Shown here piece after piece: positions 54,950 to 64,000 of a DNA stretch of 64,000 bases. Below the pieces are notes generated by a model. That model did not search any database. It was given only the letters and a program-made list of their open reading frames with translations, and was not told the DNA's origin. Location: contig JAPXFQ010000371.1 of NCBI GenBank assembly GCA_028564705.1, positions 124,001-188,000 on the forward strand. The letters are read 5' to 3'. The stretch's first letter is position 1; the number at the start of each line of letters is the position of its first letter. Origin of the DNA: Apricaphanius iberus. Lineage: Eukaryota > Chordata > Actinopteri > Cyprinodontiformes > Aphaniidae. The position numbers and the translations under genes were made by a program.

Positions 54950-55190
54950 TTGTTGGGTCTTTCAACAGTGCAGGGGTTTAAAACATAAGGCCAAATTAAC
55001 ACGGAAATGGTTTATCAAATGCAAAACCAACCTTCAAACTAGGCCATCCTGATAACCAGACCTAAATCCTCAAGAGAACATGTGGCAGATATTATTTACA
55101 GATGCCCACAACAGTGTTACACTGTATTTTAACAGATGTATGGCGATTGAGAGAGATCTGGGGTTGTTATAATACTTAAAAAGCTAATAG
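54950..55190 (+). mobile_element. Tc1/mariner transposase C-terminal scrap
   Basis: CCAGACCTAAATCCTCAAGA and GAACATGTGGCAGATATTAT encode PDLNPQENMWQI, the DD(3)nD/E third-acid region of Tc1/mariner transposases ('PDLNPIENLW'). The rest is too degraded to assign to a family. Confidence 0.55.
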
Positions 55191-56839
55191 AGGCTCTTTT
55201 TGCTTTTCCTCTGCATAGTTTCAAAACTGAAGACCTGACCGCGAGACCGGCATCTTTTACATGGAGACGATCAAACCAACTCTGAGGTGGAGATCGGAAC
55301 TAAAATTTTGCAATTATTTATCAGATTTATTAATTGCTTGGAAGTTTAAAATATAGTATGCTGAGATTTAACAGAGACTTAAATAACAAACCAACCCTGC
55401 AAGAATTTTATCTCAAAAACACCAACAATGATACAGTGAACAAAGCGTCCTCTGACTGCACAAATAATGGTCAAAAAACTCCTCTCTGCATGGAGCATCA
55501 AAAGCAAAAAGCCCACCCATATCTAGCTAAGGTCTGTGCAAAGATTGTAGTGTATCTCTGGAAGTAGTTGTGCACCGACTTACAAATAGGCTCAGTAAAT
55601 CTCTGAGGATTTTGATGGGGTTTAAGTGTGGAATTCTGTCAATTTGTTGGGAGATATTTCCACCACAGCATAGCCAGGTGTTGATCCACAGTACCTGTCC
55701 AAATAACAAGGGAGCATATCTCTGTACATAAAGAAATCCTTCATTACAGGAAGGGTTAGTTTGCATTTTTGCAGTCATATCAGCACACAGCTTCACCCCA
55801 AGGCTACTGTAATCAGGTTTTCTGACGCATATTTGTTAAACATGTCTAAGACAGTAGATAGAGGAAGAACCCCATTCCGTTCAAAAAAAAAAAAAGCTGT
55901 TGAGTTTTCCCACAACAGTAGTAGCGCGTTTTGATGCAGGCTGAAATCAGTGTTGCAGGAACACAGAGTGAATTTTCTGATCCTGATGAGTAGCAGTCAC
56001 ACTTGGCTGAATCGGCCCGGTTTCAAACCTCAACAGCCTCGATAATGTTTCTACCAACGAGGCCGTCATGTTCCAATAAACGTATTTTGCTTTGTTTAAG
56101 TAGCCCTTAAGACAACCAGCGGCTCTCCTCTTATGTGGATCAACCAGCTGCAACAGCCGATGTATAACAAACATTACATTACAAACAGGCAATGGACCAG
56201 GCAGCTGTGCTCCAAGGATTGGTTAGTCAGGTTGGGATTGGTTCTCATCTGTTTTAGCGAAGAAATTACAAGAAGAAAAATTGCAACAGTGGTTGAAAGA
56301 ATAAAGAGCTTAAAATACTGACATTGTGAAAAATGGAAGTAAGAGTTTCTTCAAATAAAGAAAGGATTGGGCTCTGGGGCTATCAAAATGGAGACAATTA
56401 AAGTAAAGGGCAGATATGTGGAATATCTTCAGGTTTTTCGTAGTTTTACTCACTTCTATATCAAAGTTGAGAGATTAATAAATAGCCGTGAAAAAATAAA
56501 CGACACAGGATTTCTATGTTAAGTGAGGTTGGAAGAAACCAGGAGAAATAAAAGCTCTGTTTCGTAAAGACAGCCTTCCTGAATACAAATGTATTTTGGC
56601 GAAACATTTTAAAAAAGTTAAAGGTTAAAAACCTGATGTTCCAGTGACATTTAAAGGTTCTGCTCTGGTTCTGGCCAGCATTGTTACTCTGGTAAGCAAG
56701 AGCATTTGGTCTGTTATGGAACAAGGGCGCCGTACATATCAGCCAGACATTGATAGATTGTGTAGAATGTTGCAGTAGTGAAAGGAAGCAGCAAAAAGTC
56801 CCTATTTTCTACTTATAATCAGTCGGTTTAGCTTGTGAA
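55191..56839. other. Unique DNA, nothing identified
   Basis: Open segments 55334-55567 (+), 55796-55527 (-), 56192-55947 (-) and 56724-56461 (-) lack domains. A-tract at about 55883-55898. Transposon termini not seen. Confidence 0.4.
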
Positions 56840-57300
56840 GACTTAAAGGGGACATATTATGTCTCTTTTTAAACACATTATGTCAGATTTATCGTATTTA
56901 GAACACATAATGTTCATTTTTAGATCAAATAGGTACTAATCACAGAAGCCTGATGTCAACATGGAGTGTTTAGACATATTTTTCAAGCTGAAAATACTAA
57001 AAATATGTATAATATACATATCATTGAAAGGTATGTAGTGGTTAAAATATTATTCTGAGGATACCTTCTACAGTCTCTTTCACGTTATTTACGTTATTTA
57101 CACTTCAAGCTAATGCTACACATGCAATGGTTGGAAATGTATTCAAAATATTGATGTAGAATTTGTTTTGTAAATTTGTCTCAGACACATTTTATACTCT
57201 GAGAACATAAAAATTCAAAAATGTAGCTAAACTATAAGTTCTCCTTCCTGAGACATTTTATGCTCACAAACAACACCCAGTCGCTCTGATGCCCTATTCC
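56840..57300. repeat. Dispersed repeat with GGGGACATATTATG start
   Basis: ACTTAAAGGGGACATATTATG opens a sequence type that I know as dispersed in fish genomes. Class and right end are unclear. 25809 has a weaker relative. Confidence 0.35.
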
Positions 57301-57364
57301 AGATATTCCCATTAGAAAATGGTTTTTTTGCAAAAAATACAAAAACATTTTGCCTTCCTTTTGC

Positions 57365-57440
57365 TACATTCAATTCAATTAAAAACTACTTTATTGATCC
57401 CATAGGAATATGAAGTAATTATCATAAAAGTAAACATCAA
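57365..57440 (-). repeat. LINE 3' tail fragment
   Basis: AAAACTACTTTATTGATCCC and ATAGGAATATGAAGTAATTA, read in reverse, give the '..GGGATCAATAAAGT' ending of several fish LINEs. Confidence 0.45.
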
Positions 57441-57915
57441 CGCACCATGTATGGTAATGCCTTTCCGTCTTAGAAGGGCAATTTTAGGGGTTTTCCCCCT
57501 AAAAAGTGTAGAAATTGTCTCTTTAGGTCATGAATAAACAATGGTTTGTCATTATTTATAGTCACATCTAGCCTTCCAGCAGCAGTTTGACACAACTTCA
57601 TATTTACTTGATATTTCTTGGAAACAGTGCAGGTGAGCCTTTGCACAAAAGATTTTGCAATCACATGGCTCCCGCTCTCTTTATTTTGTAGTTGAAATTA
57701 TTGTTAATATGCTAGTGTAAAGGATTTTGAGAGGGAAACAAGGGTTCTTTAATAAGAAAAGAACTTAATCAAAGAATAAACCGAACTGCATTTTCACATT
57801 TACACATGAAATTTTGTCCACCGCGAGATAACTTCCCAGAATGAATAATTATGCCTAACCATGTGTTTCATCGGACAAACTTTTGTGAAACCCCCAAAAA
57901 TATAAAAGAATTAAA
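57441..57915. other. Unique AT-rich DNA, nothing identified
   Basis: No repeats or domains recognised. Confidence 0.4.
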
Positions 57916-58800
57916 AATAATGATCATTTATGTCAAACATTCATTCGGCTGCTGCGAGGAAACACGGAGACCGTAATTAAACTTTCCTAAAGCCTCCAAA
58001 AGAGGTTTTATGAAGGCCAAAGGTCCCAGTCTGCCACGGTGTGTGCTTTGAGAGTGCTGATGGTACAGTGCGGTGGCTGTGATAAAGGGCAGCTGCCAGC
58101 GATTTAATGAGGAAGCAGGGGATGTGGCCCCCCCGCCGCAACTCATCGCCACTTAATGGCACCACTAATCCCTGCAGAGATGGTGCTGTACACACAATTG
58201 GTTCTCCTTTCATGTGGCGAAATATCCCGGCAACACTTTCTCACACCCGGCAGTGCCAGTTAGCTGTTCACAATGACTCTGAAACGGTGCCTCCTTTCAA
58301 ACGACGTTGACAGAGGAAAGGATGAGGCGGCTCTCGCAGGTGATTCGGTCTGGAACACACTTGTTTCTTGTTAACACCACAACTTCATCCACTTATGAAC
58401 TTGTTTGCAGGTGTAAAGGGCTGGAAGGTGTAAAGATGTGCCCATTATTTTCCACTCCAAGCCTGACTGCTGTTGGCCCCATGCTGCTAAACTGCAGGGC
58501 AATGAGCGCTCATGCTTCCACGGTTATTGTGGTGCTAAGGGTGAGGACAGATCCATCAGCTCTTGATGTTATTTAAAGCAGTCTTAATTGGCCCAGGGTG
58601 TGAAATGTGATCTATGGATTGCCGATTCATTTGTTTTTCACAACACTACGCCATTATAGAGTGGGCATACCCTGACCTGTTAGCGCCGGGAGGAATTCTG
58701 TCCGACATTTTCTTTCCTAATCTATTCAAATTCAACTCATATCAGGTCTCCTTTAGCCCTCTTATCAAACCTGATGACTTTGCATGAGTCCCATTAGAGC
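57916..58800. promoter_or_regulatory. Candidate conserved non-coding block
   Basis: A repeat-free island of even composition: GACCGTAATTAAACTTTCCT (57970-57989), GCCAGCGATTTAATGAGGAA (58095-58114), CCTGATGACTTTGCATGAGT (58770-58789, octamer-like TTTGCAT). Overlapping frames at 57928-58576 on both strands have no domain. Enhancer-like by texture and clear from adjacent AT-rich DNA. Confidence 0.4.
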
Positions 58801-59399
58801 AGCAGAACTAAATTGGCTTTCTGTTGGATTTCAACACTCATGGACTTCACTTTCAGTCTCCAAGCACTTCCAAAGCACAGATGCACATATGGTAAATGAA
58901 TTCCAAGAGCATGAAAATCCAAACCATGCTCAGCGGAAGTAAAGAAACCAAAAAAACAAAACACAAACACACCATCTTACAGCACTTGCGCTGTTACTGA
59001 TCAGAGCAGATAATGCGTCTAGCAGCGATGTCAAAGCACAGTGGGGCTTGTAAAACATCTCAGTAAGTTAACATGACTCATTTAAGGCAGACGCATGTAG
59101 AACATAATCGATTTCATTCCCAACCGGGAGTTTGACTCACTTACTTGAAGAGAGATACTTGTTTCTCTTCTCTGGATAATAATTTACAGATTTACTCTCC
59201 GTTTCTGTTTTCCTAACTGAGAGGACTTTGAGGTCACATGATTCCATACCTTCCCATCTGTTTTTGTTTACGATGACCTCCCCGTGAAAGTTTAATCCAG
59301 GACACCAGGGGGCATTCTGTTCGGCCTGGTACACCTGCGCCGGGCCCCATCTTTTCATATAAAAGGTACATTCACGTTCGCCACCCTCCCATCTGTCTC
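58801..59399. other. Unique DNA, nothing identified
   Basis: The open minus segment 59358-59137 carries no known domain. No repeat termini. Confidence 0.35.
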
Positions 59400-61140
59400 A
59401 AATCCATAGGTGTGCCGGGGGGCCATTTGTAAACTTAGCAGTAATAATTTGGGCTAATCAGCCTGTCATATAAATATATGGGGGTTTAATTTTCAAGCCA
59501 TATTTTTTCTACTTGTAATTTATGCATTCAGAAATATCACAATTTCAAATTAGTTCGAAAAAGTAATATTTAAAGTTACAGTGTGTAATTTTTGCAGTAC
59601 ATCTTTGAAAATAGCCATTAAAATATTATGAAATAATAATTACGTAAAGCACATTAATTGTAAAATGTTGCCGATATTGTAAAATATGACTTTAAAAATC
59701 AGTTTTAAAATACATAGGCGCGGGTCCTCTTTACAGGGGAAGGCCATATTAGACGCCATCTTTACTTCTAAAGGGCCCGTACAGACAAAGCGCACGGCTT
59801 GTTTTGTTTTTTTTACACAACTTCGGTGACAACTATGTTTTGAGTCACGCTCTCCCCACTTGCTATAGGAAGTTTGAATCAGTAGCTAACCTGGAGCTCA
59901 CACACCGGGCGCTGGTTACCTAATCACGGAGTGAAATGGCTGACCACACGTATACTTTTTACGGGCTTCCATTGTTGAAGTTCTTACTTGAAGACACAGA
60001 TACCCCATGCTTGTGATAATTTAGATATGCACTGCCCCCTACTGGCCGAAAATTACACACTGTGCATTTAACTAAATATAAAATATTTAAACTAAATATT
60101 TTTATTTTAATCAATATATTTTGATGGCAAGCTAAACTAGCTAAATGCATAGTTTCGAACTAAATATTTAACTCCGAGCTAAATATTTAGCTAATATGCA
60201 AATTCACTTGCGGAGGCAGAAGTGGAGGTGGACTATCAAAATACAGCCTGACTTCCACAAACCTCGTGCATCACTGTTGCTGTAAATCCATTGGTAAATG
60301 TCCATATTGCCATTAAAATGACTTTATCTTCGTTTTAAGCTTAAATGTTGGACATGTCAGGACGAAACAATGATAATGTCACCAGCAATTTAATTAAAGG
60401 TTAACAAAACACAGCTTTTATTTTAGCAGTCCACTTCCGCCAGTAAATTAGAATATATTAGCTAAATATTTAGCTCTGAGCTAGCATGCTAAATGGCTAG
60501 CTAAATATTTAGCTTCAAACTAAACATTTAGCTAGCTGACCAAGTATTCATATTTTGTTTGAAAACTAAATAGTCATTTGACAGGATATATTTTTGTTTG
60601 AAGTTAAAACACTTTGAATTACCCTGTTATTGAATGTGTTATACAAAAAAATCCACTGCATTGCCTAAATAGTTAGCTAACCGATTAGCCAGTTAGTTTG
60701 CCAGCTTGATATTTAGCCTAAAACTAAATATTTAGCAAGCTAACAATGTGTTTTGGAGCTAAATATTTTGTTTGTTGACTAAATATTTAATTGAAAAGGT
60801 ACATGTTTAGCTAGTCAGCTTATTTGGCTAGCTAGATATTTAGCGTCAAACTATATATTAGGCAAGCTAACTAAATATGCAGTTTGAAGCAAAAAAAAAT
60901 TTGTTGATGAAATATTCGGTTGATATATATATTTATATATATATTTATTTTGGCTATATTTGGTTATATTGGCTATATATTTAAATGTTTAAACTAAATA
61001 TTTTGTTAAAACTGTGACATTTATAAATGAATAAATAACATGGATACAAAAAATTAACCCATATTTATTAATTTTATGACAGGATGAATAACCCAGATTA
61101 ATCCATTTAATTTTTGACTGTGTAACTTCACAAATGTGTA
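59400..61140. repeat. GCTAAATATTTAGC-rich dispersed repeat (copy D, longest)
   Basis: Perfect GCTAAATATTTAGC palindromes at 60178-60191, 60461-60474 and 60500-60513, plus many near copies. Units of about 107-110 bp are visible between 60680 and 60790 and resemble 37895-38010. Middle landmark ATCACTGTTGCTGTAAATCC at 60271, end landmarks GACTGTGTAACTTCACAAAT at 61118. An L2 tail is nested at 60598-60667. 59740-60060 has a non-repetitive GC-moderate insert not seen in the other copies. Confidence 0.65.
60598..60667 (+). mobile_element. L2-type 3' tail inside copy D
   Basis: AAAACACTTTGAATTACCCT, then GAATGTGTTATACAAAAAAA, aligns with the L2 tails at 48790 and 54340. Only the last ~70 bases are present. 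Confidence 0.6.
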
Positions 61141-61450
61141 CAGTCTGAGCTGACAGCTGAGGTAGGGGAGGAAAATGAGGCAGACGAAACAGACAACTGA
61201 CAGGGGAATAATGCTCTCCAGTCTTCTTTACTGGAAGCATATACTGATGCATCCATGACACATCCAGAATGACTGCCCCATAATCCATATGTTGCCTGGA
61301 TTATTGCTGATGTTCATAACTTTAGAGCACCATCAGGATGCCATTCAGTCTCCTAAATTTATCTTTCACCTGCCCCAAGAGCAACATGCTTCCAACCCAG
61401 ACTGCATTATTCATCCGCATCCGTTTGAATAAATTCTGCATTCAGTCTTT
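61141..61450. promoter_or_regulatory. Candidate conserved block
   Basis: Unique sequence with CCTGGATTATTGCTGATGTT near 61294 and GCATTATTCATCCGCATCCG near 61402. No ORF of interest, no repeat. Enhancer-like texture only. Confidence 0.3.
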
Positions 61451-62480
61451 CTACTGGTGAATCATTGCCTGTGATCATTTCAATGTTCTGTTTTACGGTG
61501 GAAAACACGAAAGGCTCCTCAATCATTCTGGCTTTATAAGTTAATCAAAAGCTCTTGATGGCACAGATTAATCTTATAGAGCATAGGAGGAAGATGCAGG
61601 ACCAAAGGGGGCAAACCTCTTGGGGCAGTACTTCATATTTCTCTTCAAGATGGATTATTGGGGATTTTGTCGACTTGAAAGCAAAGCGATTCAATAATGA
61701 GTTAAACGTTGGGGGAAAGAATATACATATGTTTTTTACCCTTAAGGCATCATGTTATTTAGGTTTTAAAAACAGATTTTCTTCAGGCTTATTTTTATAA
61801 CCAACAACATTAATGATTTCAAAAAGAAGAACTTGGTTCAAAAGTTGAAATTCCTTGTGAATTTCATCTGATGCGAATAAGGTTGAAATTATGCGTGGAT
61901 GTTCTTTATACATAGATACTGTTTATACACTCTAACTGATTAGCTGGTGAGTTGCAAAACATTTGTTGTCTAAAAATTAAGCCCTTTTCTTGGCAGATTA
62001 ATTTAATAAGATTCCTGACACGGACCCTACCTTTACTGATTATTTTTTAACGAGTTTGAGGTCTTGGCCATTCCAGAAAGTTATTATCACCCTATGATGC
62101 GTTTATGTTTGTTTGTTTTTGTAAATACCTATTTTAATACCTAATTGTGTTTAAATTTAAACCATCTGTATGCTGAAGAATTTTGAGACATTTAATTTTC
62201 CTTTGCATGATGCTGCCACTGCCATGCATCACAGTGCTCACCTCAAATCATTCAAATTTCTTAACTAAAACCTCCGTCTCTGTCTCATTTAACATTTGGC
62301 TTTTTTGAAGGTGTTGATTTTGGACCAGTGGTATCTTTAGTCAACTGACCTGAATAACAGAGAACTACCATCTGACTTTTGTGCATCTTCTTTTTCAGGC
62401 AAATACTTACCTGCATAGAGAAGGTTTTTCTACTGAAAAAACAAATTGCTGTTGTTCTTGTCCTGCAGAGTTCAGCGCAC
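61451..62480. other. Unique AT-rich DNA, possible Tc1 scrap
   Basis: GATGCTGCCACTGCCATGCA near 62209 resembles the Tc1 'GATGCTGCC.CC.CCATG' block in reverse orientation, but its flanks do not continue the match. Otherwise nothing recognised. Confidence 0.3.
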
Positions 62481-62985
62481 ATGATGAGCAACCCTGGACC
62501 AAAGCTTTCGCGGTTATTGCCCCATCATCTTTGACAAATAGAGCAGCAGCAGAGAGGCCCACTTTGAGTGAGCTGTAACCTTCGGCAGCCCCTCGCAGGT
62601 GTGGGTGATCCTTCATGCTCCCAGCGCTCCTCTACTGCTATGGTGTGCTATCTCTGGCCTCCATCAAAAGTGAACGTGCTGCCCCAGGTTCAGATTAACT
62701 CCACATTGACAGACCAAAGGCCTTCCCCTCCTCCTGGGCTCTTTCCCCCTCGACTCACACGTCTCCCACAACAGGGGGGAAATTAGGGCCAGTTTAGCAG
62801 ATCATACAGGACCACTAAACACGGCCTCAGATCTGATTGCCCCACTCGGTCCATTGTGTCCCTCCCACCAGCTCCACTCCCATTCGCTTATCTTTGCCTG
62901 TGGCGGCTTTTCTGCTCTGTATACACTCACATGCAATCATACACGCACAACCATCCTTCCAACTTGTCTTGAGTAAGTGTATAAC
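62481..62985. promoter_or_regulatory. Candidate conserved block
   Basis: A GC-moderate unique island. Contains CATCTTTGACAAATAGAG (TCF/LEF-like CTTTGA at 62528) and CAGGTTCAGATTAACTCCAC. The frames 62381-62578 (+), 62616-62407 (-) and 62568-62786 (+) overlap and lack domains, arguing against coding. Confidence 0.3.
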
Positions 62986-63051
62986 TAACTTGAACAGTCT
63001 CCTCATCAGGTGAATAGATATCAGTTAATGTTCTTTGCTTTCCCAGGGAAA

Positions 63052-64000
63052 AAACAAGAAATCCATGTTTCAGTGTGCTACCAAAATGCACATGTAAAAA
63101 CTTTACATTTTACATTTCACACTTTTCTTTCATATGTTAATTTCTAATGTATGTGTTTACGTCACCAAATAACACAATTTGCACATGTGAAATACATGCT
63201 CACATGCCGTGTTGCTACACTTACTTTAAAATAGTAATCGGATTACTGACTGCTGATTAGTCCTTCCAAAAGTAACTTAGTTGCTTTCCTATTTACTTTA
63301 TTTTAAAATTATCTCATTTAGATTACAAGTTACTTTATTAGTTACTTTCAGCAGCTGCCATTAAAGCCGCCGTGTGTAAGAATTAACTCCAGCTAGTGGT
63401 GCGCTCAGTGAATGCAAGCAACTGAGCAGTGTCCTCTGGCTTCTCGCCGTTATAACACGTCATTACTACTACTGAAGCCACGGAGTGTCATAATTGTGAT
63501 CATGTCTCATCAGGTGATGAGGTATGTCAATGATGGCATATAAGACAATATTTACCACTATTGTTGCTTGTTTACCTGCTGTTTGTGCCGCCGTTGACCC
63601 CATGTACCCACACCCGTACAAATAACGCTCTAAATAACGAGTAACCCCTGGCGGTTACTCGTATATTGCAGCATTTGGACGGGTTGCGTTAATTTCAGAG
63701 GACGTGCGCAAACGCTTCAAACAAACGCAAGCTACGCGAAGCAGCCATCATAATCACACGTACATGTAATTAAAAGCAAGTAAATTATATGATATATTTC
63801 GTATTAAATTCCACATGTGCAATGCATGTGTTCACATCTCAATAAATAATGCAATCTATACCATCTGTTCACATTTTACTGCACAACTCATATGGAAAAG
63901 TTCATTGGGATCATGTGTACTTGACATGTAATTCTACATGGTTTCACAGGTGTTTCACATGTTATTCACATGTTATTCACATGTTATCGAACAGGCTTCA
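63052..64000. repeat. CACATGT-rich repeat, split by a hAT, runs off the edge
   Basis: AATGCACATGTAAAAACTTT and TTTGCACATGTGAAATACAT (63086-63200), then after the hAT, TTCCACATGTGCAATGCATG, and three units of TTCACATGTTA at 63951-63986. Same word set as 48875-51080. The window ends inside it. Confidence 0.55.
63207..63640. mobile_element. hAT fragment, relative of 39076-39754
   Basis: Left end CCGTGTTGCTACACTTACTT, then 'AGTAATCGGATTACTGACTGCTGATTAGTCCTTCCAAAAGTAACTTAGT' (shared word CCTTCCAAAAGTAACTTA) and CAATATTTACCACTATTGTT match the 39-kb element in order. 63365-63490 is extra. The right end is eroded. Confidence 0.6.

Overview
The window looks like a gene-poor stretch of a teleost (ray-finned fish) nuclear genome, probably a percomorph. 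The evidence is the repeat content: Tc1-like, hAT-like and piggyBac-like DNA transposons, L2-type and other non-LTR retrotransposons, a solo LTR, and dispersed repeats I know from many teleost genomes. The DNA is AT-rich, has no bacterial-style gene packing, and shows no long ORF with a recognisable host protein domain. I found no convincing complete host gene, rRNA, functional tRNA or CRISPR array. Exact species and chromosomal position cannot be read from the sequence.

Layout. 1-8.2 kb: LINE scrap, a hAT MITE (3.0-3.75 kb), a Tc1-like relic (5.1-5.7 kb), then unique, homeobox-motif-rich DNA (6.3-7.9 kb) that looks like conserved regulatory DNA. 8.2-12 kb: a dense pile of nested elements (a 78-bp-TIR transposon, three hAT elements with 8-bp target duplications, a GTACCATAC minisatellite cut by insertions). 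13-20 kb: foldback elements, a piggyBac-like MITE inside a hAT, a regulatory-like block at 16.4-17.3 kb, and a hAT with perfect 8-bp duplications at 19.4-20.1 kb. 20.5-25.4 kb: unique DNA, one copy of a GCTAAATATTTAGC-rich repeat, and an RT fragment. 25.9-27.2 kb: a 1.1-kb 21-bp minisatellite that is open on both strands. 27.2-34 kb: LINE, Tc1-like and hAT relics, including a Tc1-like element split by a LINE that is itself split by a hAT. 34.6-38.2 kb: an L2-type LINE on the minus strand, inserted in another GCTAAATATTTAGC-rich repeat. 39-45.8 kb: a hAT, then a Tc1 element carrying a solo LTR and overlapped by a hAT that contains a RecQ-helicase-like fragment. 45.8-48.2 kb: the best candidate regulatory or exonic block. 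48.8-57.4 kb: two L2 copies, Tc1 relics and unique DNA. 57.9-58.8 and 61.1-63 kb: regulatory-like blocks around the largest GCTAAATATTTAGC repeat (59.4-61.1 kb). 63-64 kb: CACATGT-rich repeat interrupted by a hAT.

How it fits together. The pattern is two layers: islands of unique, moderately GC-rich DNA with homeobox, octamer and GATA-like motifs, as expected in a gene desert or large intron near a developmental gene, and transposon clusters between them whose nesting gives a relative insertion order. The most interesting items are the hAT carrying a helicase-like ORF fragment, the heptad-coding minisatellite with a ~290-bp higher-order period, the dispersed palindrome-rich repeat, two large foldback elements, and two splice-flanked open segments at 46.1 and 47.6 kb that could be exons. 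All regulatory and exon calls are inferences that need alignment to other fish genomes.
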